Source: Gari tellinella (Eukaryota; Mollusca; Bivalvia; Cardiida; Psammobiidae). Taken from it: a stretch of DNA of 64,000 bases. The DNA is taken from contig OV277857.1 in the NCBI GenBank assembly GCA_922989275.2, forward strand, positions 6,510,001 to 6,574,000, in the 5' to 3' direction. Under the pieces are notes generated by a model that did no database searches, had not been told where the DNA came from, and saw only the letters and a list, made by a program, of their open reading frames with translations. Positions 53,461 to 63,385 of this stretch are shown here, one piece after another. Position numbers and translations under genes: made by a program. Numbering within the stretch: position 1 is the first letter of the stretch; the number at the start of each line of letters is the position of its first letter.

Positions 53461-53900
53461 TATGTCAATTTTGACCGTTTTGGATCCAGACCAGACGCCG
53501 GGAAAACTGGCGGTAAATCTCCAAACTTTCGTCATTGAGGTGAACAAAAATATATTGAATTTAAAAAAAAGATTACATTTTTCACGTTTTTTGCATCGTT
53601 TCTGCGTTTAGCCTCGTTTCAATGGGAAAGAATAACGTCCATTCAAATGTAGCACTAGGAAGATTTCTTTTAATGTAACTAAGTTGGTCGAATAAAGGCA
53701 AAATAGTTGCTAACTATTTTTCTCCCGTAATAATACCTGCTTAGACCGCAATGTCTAAAAATCTTGCAAATAAAGTAATTAAGTATTACCTGAGACAAAA
53801 CTCTTCAAAATAAGTGTCAAACAATTCAGGCCCTGATCGGCCGTCGAACTACTCAGCATCTGGTCTGTTGAAAAACTGTTTACGAATTCCATGAACTTTT
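53461..53900. mobile_element. worn Family A remnant and separate core 1 remnant
   Basis: 53475-53530: TTTTGGATCCAGACCAGACG; 53590-53650: TTGCATCGTTTCTGCG, GGGAAAGAATAACG and TTCAAATG/TA (Family A end). 53815-53890: GTGTCAAACAATTCAGGCCC, CATCTGGTCTGTTG, a second worn core. Confidence 0.5.
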
Positions 53901-54454
53901 CTTTTGGCGGGATCAGGGTGAAAGCTTAGAGTAAATACTAGTATTTGCTTAGAAGAGAATGTATGACTAATTATACTGTGTAGCCCTAACCAGCTGTTGA
54001 GGCAAAGTAACTGACTCATGTTTCGTCACCATAGCAATAATGTCAACTACAGTTCATGATGCTTAACCCTTCCCAAGTTTACCGCGACATGAACTGAAGT
54101 TGCAAATAGTTTGTATTTTAAACAGACGCAAAGCGACTCAGCGCCAAATCAAAACAAAAAACCGCATGTCTTTCGAATAAGGTCTTATTACTTAAAATGA
54201 TGTTAAATCTGACTTAAACAAATTATGCAGTTGACATGTTCGAAGCCGATTCAACTGAACATGCCATGGAATAACAACTACGACACTAGAATTGTCCAAA
54301 ACATGAGCATTGATTTTTATCAGCGACAAAGTATCACACCATGCACGCAATGCACATAACAAGCCTTATCGTGACCACTATTTACACATAAATGACAGCG
54401 ATCCTTTGATGTTTAAACTTCAAATGAATATGTTATTTTTTATTGATTCAACTC
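53901..54454. other. intergenic, no feature recognised
   Basis: No element ends, hairpins or coding similarity recognised. Confidence 0.35.
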
Positions 54455-54640
54455 CAATGGCGATATCACGGCGAGTCGCAAACAGTTTGGATCCTGACCA
54501 GACGCCGCGTAACGCGGCGTCTGTTCAGGATCCTAACTGTTCGGCACGTCTTTTGATATTACTTCTGTCAAATAACAGAAAAAATGAAATTTTAACGAAA
54601 TCTACAAAAACATCAGACGATATTATGTTGGTTAAAGAAG
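54455..54640. mobile_element. Family B-type element, ends worn
   Basis: Strong core at 54478-54545: GCAAACAGTTTGGATCCTG, CAGACGCCGCG, apex TAA, CGCGGCGTCTG, CAGGATCCTAACTG. Right arm GGCACGTCTTTTGATATTAC, ACATCAGACGATATTATG. TTAA ends not found. Confidence 0.7.
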
Positions 54641-54669
54641 TTGAAATAAACAGAACACTTTTTTCGCAA

Positions 54670-54702
54670 CCCCCCCCCCCCCCCCAAAAAAAAAAAAAAA
54701 AA
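54670..54702. repeat. homopolymer pair C16 then A17
   Basis: Sixteen C followed directly by seventeen A, then CCCC. Prone to polymerase slippage and sequencing error, so its exact length is uncertain. Confidence 0.9.
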
Positions 54703-54879
54703 CCCCAACAACATGTAGAATAAAAGAAGTTTTCTGCAAAATAGTAAAGCTAACACATTAAGTAATATTTTAATATTTTACAATTAACGACATTTTGGCG
54801 TTTTGGGCACTTTGGTAAAGTACATGTGTAATCAAATGCTTAACCTTTTTGGATCGTTAATGAATCAGGATTGCTTGAT

Positions 54880-55115
54880 ATTGAAGTGGATAACACGTCA
54901 TTATTTCCTTTTTGAACGCAAATAAAATGCAAACAAACTTAATTCAACAAAATGTAAAAAGTAGATACATCTCTAACGGTTGATTTTAATCTGAGTGGCA
55001 AACAGTTTCAAAGTTTGGGTAAACGGACGTCTTATCACGCTCAAAACATTTTCGATGGATACAACTTTTATAGCATAAACGCATTTATTGGGAAAGAACA
55101 CTCGCTTAACCATTG
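54880..55115. mobile_element. Family A copy, strongly worn
   Basis: TTTTGAACGCAAATAAAATG arm, GAGTGGCAAACAGTTTC, a degraded core, TAGCATAAACGCATTTATTG, GGGAAAGAACACTCGC. Ends not intact. Confidence 0.6.
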
Positions 55116-55296
55116 TGTAAAGTGCTAGGTTAACCGGTTATTCAAGAGAACCTTGAAGTACATTTGGCCAGTTATGAAAGAGGCAAAAAGGAAACACTTG
55201 AGCATCGTTCAGTTGATAGTTTGTGAAGTGTTTAACACCTCGTTAACGCATTGACCAACGGAACTTCGAATGGGCATTCGAAGTCAAATATTACTA

Positions 55297-55490
55297 CAGT
55301 AAAACCTATCTATTACGATAAAAAACTAAATTGAGTAAATTATCCGGTATTTAAAGCAGCTGACAGCTTAAAGCAAGGTGAACGTAAAACAGAAAGCTCC
55401 TTTAGGAGCTTTCTGTTTTACGTCCATCTTCGTTAAGCTGTCACATGTCTTGTATGCAGCCAATTGACATTCATTTTAATGGTCGCTATA
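55297..55490. mobile_element. Family F element interrupted by Family Y
   Basis: TA.../CAGTAAAACCTATC then TATTACG at the left and a perfect core 2 at 55380-55430 (GTAAAACAGAAAGCTCC, apex TTTA). The right arm reaches TTAATGGTCGCTATATAA and is then replaced by Family Y; the expected GAGAGGTTTTACTG end is absent. Confidence 0.82.
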
Positions 55491-55858
55491 TAACAGACTC
55501 AATTAAACCGAGTCTGCAATTTTCAGTATTTGTTTTGTTTTCTGTGCTTTCAAAGGATCTCCACTTATTCAGATTTATATAATTCACAACAGCAGATGTT
55601 AAGTGCTTGTGTGGCGGCTGTAAAAAGTCGCCCCGTACTTCATTCTCAGTGTTGTTATACTTTCTGGTCCTTTGGAATCATTGATTTCAGCGCATTTACA
55701 GTTGAAGTTGAATTCCGCTTAAGCCGGTGCTAGGGGGCGTGAGCACTGTTGCATATTTCAGTATTGCTCATGAACAGACTCAATTAAACCGAGTCTGCAA
55801 TTTTCAGTATTTGTTTTGTTTTCTGTGCTTTCAAAGGATCTCTACTTATTCAGATTTA
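55491..55858. mobile_element. Family Y 282-bp repeat, about 1.3 units, copy 2
   Basis: Starts mid-unit at CAGACTCAATTAAACCG, runs through the unit boundary TTGAATTCCGCTTAAGC at 55708 and ends at TTATTCAGATT, the same end point as copy 1 (30449). Very similar to copy 1, so probably recent. No target duplication identified. Confidence 0.85.
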
Positions 55859-56099
55859 TCTGTAGATCTATTTTAGGATTGGTTTTTAACAATATATAAA
55901 CATATTACAAAGTGCATACCCTGATCAGAGCGTTCTTGTAGGAGACGTCTGACCTGGACCTACACTGTTTTAAATATCGTTAAAACTCGCCATAAGACTC
56001 CAAAACGTTAAGGTTATTCCAGTGATATCTCGAATTGCAGCTAAGGTGTTGGAAACTCCAAGATGTTCGTTTCAAGTAGAGCAATTTTGCAGGAACAGC
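55859..56099. mobile_element. Family H/core 3 remnant
   Basis: TTACAAAGTGCATACCCTG, CAGAGCGTTCTTGTAGGAG, TCTGACCTGGACCTACACTG form a worn core 3 at 55908-55970. Confidence 0.5.
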
Positions 56100-56335
56100 T
56101 TAATACCCCGATTATGATCCAAATTGTTTGATAAGTATCGATGTTTCTTTTGTCAATATGCCTTAAATTGAACTTTTAAAAATTAATGCAGACTTCATAT
56201 ATGAAGCAGATGATTGTATACATGTAAACACACAATGGTAAACTGTTGTAAACAGTTTTGATCCGAAATGAGACGCCGAAAATCTCGCCGTCCCACCTAG
56301 ACACAACCCCTTTGACATTGTTTGAATATTGTGAG
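56100..56335. mobile_element. two worn Family B pieces
   Basis: 56115-56220 is a right arm (GATCCAAATTGTTTGATAAG, ATGCAGACTTC, GAAGCAGATGATTG). 56245-56320 is a core (GTAAACAGTTTTGATCCG, GAGACGCCG / CTCGCCGTCCCACC). Confidence 0.5.
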
Positions 56336-56495
56336 AGAGAATGCAGTTAACTCAACTCTGAGAATGGTTGGAGACGACAAATTGTTGTCTACCTGATACA
56401 TACATGTATATAAAGCCCTGAAGGTTATCACAAACACATCCCAAGTGCACCAGTAATGTTTACTACACGTAATTAACCTGATTCTGATAGAACTA

Positions 56496-56695
56496 ACCTT
56501 TATCCGGGCCGATCGCGATTTGAAAAGTATTTGCAAACAGTTTTGATCCAGATCAGACGCCGCGTAACGCGGCGTCTGATCTGGATCAAAACTGTTTGAC
56601 ACTCGTTATTAGTTTTTTTCAGTTACAATTTACACCTATTTAAATATGAATTTTACCAAATTTGCAGACGGCAATTTCAAAACAGACGACAAAGG
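56496..56695. mobile_element. Family B MITE with perfect core 1
   Basis: CTAA/CCTTTATCC at the left and CAAAGG/TTAA at the right. The core at 56534-56600 is perfect (CAAACAGTTTTGATCCAGAT, CAGACGCCGCG, apex TAA). GCAGACGGCAATTTC and ACAGACGACAAAG lie in the right arm. Confidence 0.88.
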
Positions 56696-56799
56696 TTAAC
56701 ATTTACCTAAGCTTTGACGTACACATTACATAAATATTTTCATATGTGGAAAATACCATGACCATAGTTATGAATTAGAAGTTCTAACCAGTGGTATAA

Positions 56800-56985
56800 C
56801 GCAATCGCCACCCATATGCGACTAAAGGCGACTTTACAAGTTTGGATCTTGATCAGACGCTGCGTAACGCTCGTATCGACAATTCTTCAGCCAAAATGGC
56901 TTAATTTAGAGTTTAAAATAAAGTATTGTAGACAATCGTAGATATATTAGAGAAGATACTACATTTACTATGACAGTCAAAGGTT
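56800..56985. mobile_element. Family B element, right half of core lost
   Basis: AAGGCGACTTTACAAG, TTTGGATCTTGATCAGACG, CTGCGTAACGC, then a Family B right arm (CGACAATTCTTCAGCC, TAGACAATCGTAG, CAGTCAAAGG). Confidence 0.6.
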
Positions 56986-56996
56986 TGAAAGAGACT

Positions 56997-57240
56997 CCAG
57001 GGGCCTGTTTTACTAAACAACTTACGCAAAAATTTTGCGTGAGTCAAAATCGTTTAACTCTTATTTTTCGATCATAAACGTTTGCAAACAGCAAATAGCC
57101 AGATCAGAGTATAAAAGCGCGTCCTCTGATCTGACTACTTGCTGTTTGTAGCAAGTGGTAATAAAAAATATAAATTAATTTTTAAAATTTTGACTTACGC
57201 AAAAAATTTGCGTAGGTAGTTTAGTAAAACGGGCCCCTGG
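56997..57240. mobile_element. Family E element
   Basis: CCAGGGGCCTGTTTTACTAA and its complement at the right (GTAAAACGGGCCCCTGG). The core AGCAAATAGCCAGATCAGAG has lost part of the GACGCGC apex on the left (GTATAAAAGCGCGTCC). Confidence 0.85.
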
Positions 57241-57390
57241 TGTGGGTGTGGAATGGAACGTATCTAAAATATTCCATGTCATGTTCTAATCAAATTATGT
57301 AGTGCTTTTTATTGAGATTTTCTCGAACAGACATTGCTTATGTACATATTTAGTTGCAATATACGGTATGTTTTAGTGGAAGCATAGCAT

Positions 57391-57930
57391 AAAGTGCCCC
57401 TTCTCTAAAACACCCAACGGGAGACGAAATGATGTGTGTTGTTTGGAGGAATTGTTATAGAAAAGGGAAATAAAATCAATACCCTTAGAGTGCTGGGGCC
57501 CGTTTCATAAAACTTCGTACGACAAAAAACGGTCGTAAGTCAAATCGTTATAATACATTTAATTTCTGATTTTTCTATCTAATCCTGTCTTGTGACATCT
57601 CGTTGGAATCATCTTTTCAAGACAATTCCAAAAAGATGTCACAAGACGGGATTAGATAGAGAAATAAATAATAATTGAGACTTTTAGGATCTGACTTACG
57701 ACAAAATTTGTCGTTTCATGAAACGGCCCCCTGAACGTGAGTTGGCTTACACTTGCAAATCGTCTGAACCCAAATCAGACAACGCATTACGCATTTATAA
57801 GAACAAACAGCAAACGAAATTTTAAGTAGACGATTTAGCAGCAATGAAAGGGTTATACATCAATGTTTTGTTTCGGAAACACTGACAAACATTGTTATTG
57901 TTTGAAGGCCGTTGTAGGGAGGGAGCGCTA
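57391..57930. mobile_element. Family C MITE with Family E element nested inside
   Basis: Left GTGCCCCTTCTCTAAAAC and CAACGGGAGACGAAATG; right TTTGAAGGCCGTTGTAGG and GAGGGAGCGCTA/TA. After the insert the Family C interior resumes with AGTTGGCTTACACTTGC and a worn core (AACCCAAATCAGACAACGC), AGTAGACGATTTAGC. Confidence 0.8.
57493..57733. mobile_element. Family E-type long hairpin element, nested
   Basis: GCTGGGGCCCGTTTCATAAA and CATGAAACGGCCCCCTG ends. Central stem: TCTATCTAATCCTGTCTTGT / ACAAGACGGGATTAGATAGA and GACATCTCGTTGGAATC / AATTCCAAAAAGATGTC, forming a long hairpin. Related to 26202-26350. Confidence 0.85.
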
Positions 57931-57969
57931 TATTAATGTCAGGACTCTTTATCATTATAAGGTCGTCCA

Positions 57970-58080
57970 CAGACGGCTCAGCCCTAGGTCAAGGAATATA
58001 AACTTTTGAGTTGAGTGTGGAATCGTTCTCAAGCATTTGATTGGTCAGAGTTGGTCAACCTTAACTCAACTTGGGCAAGT
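57970..58080. mobile_element. Family K partial copy
   Basis: ACTTTTGAGTTGAGTGTGG, CGTTCTCAAGCATTTGATTG and GGTCAACCTTAACTCAAC match the Family K arms, with a shortened right arm. Confidence 0.6.
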
Positions 58081-58154
58081 TGCTCATACACATAGGCTGC
58101 GTCCTTCATTAAAACATTTGCAATGGTTGAGATAAGCTGTCTTGGTATCCGTCT

Positions 58155-58720
58155 CCTATGTAGGGTTCCAGATGATAACTCTGCTTACTAGTAGTTCTGG
58201 ATGTCGCAACAAGTGGCCTGATAGACACATTCTACGATGAGCGATTGTGTCAGTGTCTCTTGTAATCCCCTGGTGTAGGCCATTGTTCGAGATATTCCGA
58301 ATAAGGTCCATGTCGAGGACTTGTCTCAGCATCTTGGCAGTCATCAAGAGACGGGCTAGTGTCATACACGTATCAAAGTAGAATCCAAGCTTTGTTTCTC
58401 TCGACATCCTTGTAGACCAAACTATCGTAATTCTGTTACGGAATGAATAGGCTAGCATTTTTGTTATACTGATATCCTTCTCTGATGTGTTTTCCTATTA
58501 CCTTAGGTCTTTGAAATGTGTCACTTCTTGATGGTTTAAGAGAGCTGGTTTTGTTGTTGGCAAAAGGCTATCGATACTCGATATAACAAAGTATTCAGCA
58601 TCTGACATACTATGACTGGAAATAATAAGTAATATTATTGTTCTGATAACTGTCAAACTTGAACAAAGTTCCCATTCAAAAGAAGACATTATCGTAGTAC
58701 TTGACAAAGTGTGTTGCTTG
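58155..58720 (-). pseudogene. LINE relic (RT C-terminus), minus strand
   Basis: The minus strand reads, from 58707, SDAEYFVISSIDSLLPTTK and QEVTHFKDL (the K.EYM....FKYLG region). After two stops near 58497 it continues EKDISITKMLAYSF, RITIVWSTRMSRETKLGF, and TIAHRRMCLSGHLLRHPELL ending WNPT near 58156. The IRRMRLAGH..RHPE...LWEPT pattern is typical of one clade of mollusc/cnidarian LINEs, different from those at 520 and 50848. The catalytic domain is not present; several substitutions and stops show decay. Confidence 0.72.
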
Positions 58721-58762
58721 TTGATTGATTAAGGATAAGAAACTCAGGCAAAAAGCTGTTAG

Positions 58763-58908
58763 CCCTTTACTACATAGTCTGTTTCTAGTTTTGAGGACAG
58801 ATGACTACTCAAAGGCGCAGTCTGTTTTACTTTCACTCGGATTTAAGCTACCGTCTTACCGTCATTGTTTTCTTATTAATTGAAAATGAATATCTAAGGA
58901 ATAAAGGG
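58763..58908. mobile_element. Family G element, left core half lost
   Basis: TTAG/CCCTTTACTACATAGTC at the left and AGGAATAAAGGG/TTAA at the right. Only AGTCTGTTTTACTTTCAC and GATTTAAGCTACCGTC of core 2 remain. Confidence 0.75.
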
Positions 58909-59125
58909 TTAAAGAAGTTTTCTGTGGTGTTTTATACCACATTATGCAACAAGCCGTCTTTAGCGAAATCCACGTTTCCATGCTGATTGGATGCTTGTAA
59001 ATCTTACTGTTACAAGCAAAATACCTTACCGTCACAAATTATAAGAAACAAAGATCGTAGTTGTAAATGGGGTTCACTGTTGTTATAGAATTCCACACAC
59101 TCCCGTATCTAGGGCTATGGAAAAA

Positions 59126-59450
59126 GCTATGACACTAGCATTGTATAACTCATAAAAGTTTCCACATATCTGACTCAGTTGTAATGCTACCCTTAGGCTA
59201 ATATATAACTCATTAAAGTTTCCACCAATCTGACTCAGCCGTTTATGTGTATAAGAATTGAATACGACGTCGGTTTGACGTGCAAACTATGACGCTATCA
59301 ATATTTAATTTATAAAAGATTCCACAGATCTGACTCAGTTGTTATGCTATCATAATACATGTGTAACTAATAAAAGTTTCCACATGTCTGACTCAGTTGT
59401 TATGTTTAAAATATTTGAATACGACATCGGTTTGACGTACAAGAAGTAAA
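59126..59450. repeat. higher-order tandem repeat: 160-bp unit with ~58-bp subrepeats
   Basis: TATGACRCTA starts units at about 59128 and 59288. Each unit contains CATAAAAGTTTCCACA and TCTGACTCAGTTGT twice (59150, 59208; 59310, 59370), then GAATACGACRTCGGTTTGAC. Confidence 0.85.
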
Positions 59451-59564
59451 CCGGAGATTCAACTTTACTGTTATTTAGTTTGATATACGATATGTTGTAT
59501 TAAACGACAACTCAATTAATGACACATGTGCAGTGTTTATTAGAATCTACATCTGTCTGCTAAA

Positions 59565-59645
59565 CGCAGGACAAACTAATGCAGAATGCTCTTATATGAA
59601 CTTTCTGTATTATTTATATCTTGCCTTAAGCAGTTTTTGTCTTAA
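59565..59645. mobile_element. worn core 2 remnant
   Basis: AATGCAGAATGCTCTTATATG / AACTTTCTGTATTATTTA with GCCTTAAGCAG; no ends recognised. Confidence 0.45.
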
Positions 59646-59664
59646 ATGATATCCGCGCTGCGTA

Positions 59665-59909
59665 CAGTGGAGAAAACGTTATTCTTTCCCAATAAACGCG
59701 TTTACGTTAAAACTATTATTTGCAGTGCAAACAGTTTGGAGCCAGATCAGACGCCGGGTAACCCGGCGTCTGATCAGGCTCCATACTTTTTGCCACCAAG
59801 ATAAACATGAATTATCAGAATTGTCCAAAAGTTGTATTTTTCTACGTTTTAGTGTTTTGCGTTTGCGTACGTTTGCGTTTAAACGGGAAAGAATAACATT
59901 TTTCCACTG
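59665..59909. mobile_element. Family A MITE, full length, 245 bp
   Basis: CAGTGGAGAAAACG...TTTTTCCACTG with TA on both sides; CCCAATAAACGCG arm on the left. Core apex GGGTAACCC and the A:A mismatch are retained. Confidence 0.94.
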
Positions 59910-59962
59910 TAACTAAATGGCCTCTTTATACAAGACTGACTGTATTATTACCGATCCTTTAA

Positions 59963-60178
59963 CCCTTTCCTCCCTGAAACTTCAAATGAACAATTCTAAC
60001 TTATAATTCAGTCTAGTACATGTTTGAATATTTGAGGTTGCGTTTTACAATATATTGCCTACGAAGGTTCCTTTACCTCTGATCTAGGTATACACTGTTT
60101 TCACATGACAAGTGTATTATTCACATGTATACGTTTTGCAATGAAACCTTTTTTTACGACATTTTTGTTTAAAGGTTC
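59963..60178. mobile_element. Family H element, worn
   Basis: TTAA/CCCTTTCCTCCCTGAAAC and TTCAAATGAACAATTC at the left; TACAATATATTGCC; CCTCTGATCTAGGTATACAC; TTCACATGACAAGTG. The right end is not identified. Confidence 0.55.
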
Positions 60179-60796
60179 ACCAGGCATAGTGGCTCTAAAT
60201 ACAGATCTACCTTACGATAGAAACACTCGGGTTGCCTAGGAAATTAAAGGATCGGTATATTGTAGGCTGTTTTTCTTAAATATTGCAAAGAACGAAGGAC
60301 ATGTTTATTCATTTTTAAAAAAGATTGTCTCTCCTGAAATGTCACAAACAGACATAACCTGGAGCATAACAAAAATGAGCTTTTACAAAATACTTCAAAA
60401 CCGAGAAATATAGGAGATCCACCAGTTGATGCTATTTATGAAATCATATTGCAAGGAAAACTCCCACCCTATGTGTTTGCTAGAAGTTTTCATTATAGAT
60501 ATAGCAATCGTTGAAGTGTTTGACCACACAGCATAACATCTCATATGCAATACCAAAAGTGTCACCAGGATCTACAATGTTTGCTTATGCCCTCTATAGT
60601 AGACAGCCTAGACACAGGACTTAAATTATGGATTGAGCACGCACAATTGATATATCATCTTGAAAAAAAACACCTTCGATTTGAGTGCCAAACGATTTTC
60701 ATCTTGATTAGACGCCGCATTATATACGCCATCTCATCTGAATAACAACTGTTTGCAGTGCCGATTGTAGTTTCATTGTTATGTAACCCAAAGAGT
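60179..60796. other. intergenic with one worn core 1
   Basis: 60680-60770 carries GTGCCAAACGATTTTCATC, TAGACGCCGC and ATCTCATCTGAATAAC, a worn core probably of Family A (GCAGTGCC arm). Otherwise nothing recognised. Confidence 0.4.
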
Positions 60797-61014
60797 AAAC
60801 CCTTTCATGTTCAAATTCATCTATTGTCGTCGGTTTAACATAGTTTTCTGCAATATCGTTTCAAAGTAAGATTAAGGACATTACGACTGACAAATCTTCG
60901 AAACGAGAGCCTGATAATTTAGTTCCTGATCAGACGCCGCCTTACGCCGCATGTGGTTTTGATTCAAACTGTTTTTAAACTCTCTTTTGGTGTCATTGAC
61001 AGTTAAGAGTAAAC
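60797..61014. mobile_element. Family B MITE, worn
   Basis: TAAA/CCCTTTCATGTTC at the left; ATTGTCGTCGGTTTAAC; core 60917-60978 (TCCTGATCAGACGCCGC, apex CTTAC); right CTCTTTTGGTGTCATTGAC then AGTTAAGAG. Confidence 0.7.
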
Positions 61015-61322
61015 AAGCAAGATTAGTGCAGTGCTCAAAAGGGTTGAAATCGTGAGCGTGTATTCCGTTGCCAACGCATATTTCATTATGACATGAACCA
61101 GCTTGCAATTAATAGCCTATCATTTAGCATGAAAGGTCGTATTCGTCTTCAGTTCTGAGGAATGAGTTTCCGCTATTTTTCATCATTATTTCTCTGAAAT
61201 GAATACATGTATCTGCATATTTCATCATTATTTCTTGAAAATGAGTATTTGCCATATGAGATCTGAGAATATCACTAGAATGTTAAAACGTTTGGATCCA
61301 GATGAAAGACTGACTAAATTTT

Positions 61323-61549
61323 AAAGTGGAGAATACACTATTGTTCCAAATAAACGCGATTATGCTAAATTACATTGCAAACAGTCTGGATCCAGAAGTC
61401 ATTGGTTTATCCGGCGTATGATCAGACTCCGAACTGTTTGCCACCCTGTAAAATAAATCTTCATGAATGTCAAAGCATGTAAAAAAACAGTGAATTGCGT
61501 TTTCGTATACTTGGCTTTAAAACGGGACATAATAACGTAATTTACCCTG
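61323..61549. mobile_element. Family A MITE, worn
   Basis: AAGTGGAGAATACACTATTG, AAATAAACGCGATTATGC, core with CAAACAGTCTGGATCC and CGGCGTATGATCAGACTCC, TTGCCACCCTG, right arm AAACGGGACATAATAACG. Confidence 0.72.
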
Positions 61550-61602
61550 AAGGCCAAAATATTTAAAAGGTTTAGAAAAAAGAAAACCTTCTGAAATCAA
61601 CG

Positions 61603-61810
61603 ACGGTAAATCTGAACGCTATGTGTTTGTCGTCTGCAAAACGTCTGCAACAATTCCTAGAATTGATTTATCTGTATTTCTTCCATAAAATATCAAAAGA
61701 TTGTCAAACAGTTTTGATCCAGATGAGACGCCGAGTTACCCGGCGTCTCATCTGGATCCAGACTGTTTGTAACAGTACTTACAAATTTATCAGCAGCATG
61801 CAGTGAGTTA
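61603..61810. mobile_element. Family B-type MITE with covarying core (GATGAG/CTCATC)
   Basis: TTTGTCGTCTGCAAAACG then TCTGCAAC in the left arm; core 61705-61770: CAAACAGTTTTGATCCAGAT, GAGACGCCGAG, apex TTA, CCGGCGTCTCATCTGG. The right end AGTGAG/TTAA is weak. Confidence 0.78.
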
Positions 61811-61844
61811 AGATGCCTGTGTTGATACTATTAAATGTTAACTA

Positions 61845-62200
61845 TAGCGTCCCCTCTCTACAACGACACCAAATGGGAGACAAAAAATATAAGCGTTGTT
61901 CGGAGGGAGTCGTTGTACGAGGGGAATTTGTGTTACATTTGCAAACAGCTTAAATCTAGATCAGACGCTTTGTCACCCGGTATCTGATCTGGATTCAAGC
62001 TCTTTGTCACTTGTCATTAAGTTTATTCTATCAAAATGTCCATAATGTCACTTTGAGAAAAACAGCAGACGACAATTTTAAGCAGACGATATTGCAGACG
62101 TGAAAAGTTGGACATAATTGTCTTATTTGGGAAACATCGGCAAGCGTTGTTGTTAGGAGGGAATAGTTGTTGGGAGGCCAGTTGCAGGGAGGCAGCACTG
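61845..62200. mobile_element. Family C MITE, 356 bp (TA target)
   Basis: TA/TAGCGTCCCCTCTC then TACAACG at the left and GGAGGCAGCACTG/TA at the right. GCAGACGACAATTTTAAGC then AGACGATATTGC; core 61941-62010 slightly worn (TCTAGATCAGACGC / TATCTGATCTGG). Confidence 0.88.
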
Positions 62201-62244
62201 TAAATGTATGACGTTGGCATTTGATTAGTTATTATATTAAAGTT

Positions 62245-62862
62245 GTGTATTACTCCATAAATACACCTTTAATTTATCCCCCACTGAAGAATTAGTTTAT
62301 ACAGTCATGAATATGCATCGTACGAAATATGTTTTATCACATAACTTGCAGTCTGGGAGTGGCATAAAGCCATTATGTAAATATCGTAATCCACTAGTGG
62401 AATATCGTTTTTTGGGCTCCGGCCCGACCTGTTCGTCCACCAGCGATGCATGTAGCGGGACGCCAAATGACGTCATTTGCGACGTCGTTAACGTAAACAA
62501 CGTAACGTTTTGGCGGAAAATCTATTTAGCCGAGGGTCTACAAACTACGGTTTCATCAATTAAATAGGTGCTTAAACGTGTTATGTGATAAACAGAATCT
62601 CACATTCGTGCTCATTATTTATCCTTTTAATTAACTCGTTGACTAAAAGGCTCGTGTCATATTATTTTAGTCAACTCGTTTATTAAAAATGATAAATAAT
62701 GAGCACTCATGTAATATCCCCTATCTATATTATAACAGATAGTAGCTTAAAGCATACTTAAGGTAAAGCAGAATGATCCCTGATGACTGTTCTACTTTAC
62801 GTTCAGCCTGCTTTAAGCAACTATCTGTGTGTCAAAACAGAAAACAAGCTAAGGAGAAAGGG
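62245..62862. mobile_element. Family G element split by a hairpin insertion
   Basis: The left part (62245-62311) has CACCTTTAATTTATCCCCC and ACTGAAGAATTAGTTTATAC. The right part (62721-62862) has a worn core 2 (AAGGTAAAGCAGAATGATCC / TTCTACTTTACGTTCAGCC) and ends GGAGAAAGGG/TTAA. Confidence 0.72.
62312..62720. repeat. hairpin-rich insertion with CRE octamer
   Basis: Two stems: ATATGTTTTATCACATAAC with GTTATGTGATAAACAGAAT (62327 and 62581), and CGTGCTCATTATTTATC with GATAAATAATGAGCACTC (62609 and 62689). TGACGTCA at 62468-62475, GCGACGTCGTTAACG next to it. Compositionally like the block at 10700-11325. Confidence 0.65.
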
Positions 62863-62866
62863 TTAA

Positions 62867-63279
62867 CAGATAAGTGGATGTGTGAAGATGGCATTGATTA
62901 AGCAGGTGCTTTAGTAGGTTTATGTGTAATTTGGTAGTAATGCGATTAAGGCAGACACCTAGATTCTAGGGCTCAATGCTCAGAGCGATACGAAAACAAA
63001 ACAACAACAGATGACGAATTCCGGCTTTGCGTCACTTAATCACCAAGGCTATATCGGGAAAGTACATCGGTAGGTGCACCAGTTTCCCTTTTAACGTACC
63101 TAAACCCAATGCAGTCAAATATATAAAATGTTATTATTATTATATTTTTTTTTCTTTGTTTAATATGAGTACATATAGCAAGCAGCTTGGAGCCTGCTCA
63201 GGGACTCATCCCCGTTTACAGGAAACTCACGTAGTGTAGACAATCAAAATATGGGCAATGTTTTACATGCTGAGTAGTA
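62867..63279. other. intergenic, no feature recognised
   Basis: A T-rich run (63132-63160) and no element ends. The 70-codon frame at 63027-63239 has no recognisable domain. Confidence 0.35.
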
Positions 63280-63385
63280 AACAGTTTTGAGACTGTTCAG
63301 ATGCCATGCGACCCAGTATCTGGTTCCAATATAATCGATTTAGAACAAACACGTTTATTGAGAAAGATTAACGTCTTCTCCACTG
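63280..63385. mobile_element. Family A fragment (core and right end)
   Basis: AAACAGTTTTGAGACTGTTC, worn core, AGAACAAACACGTTTATTG, GAAAGATTAACGTC, TTCTCCACTG/TA. The left arm is missing. Confidence 0.72.

Noticed and set aside
21838..61770. CRISPR-like recurring palindromes
   Set aside because: The repeats are dispersed over tens of kilobases, lie inside elements with terminal repeats and TA/TTAA targets, and have no regular spacers; the genome is eukaryotic.
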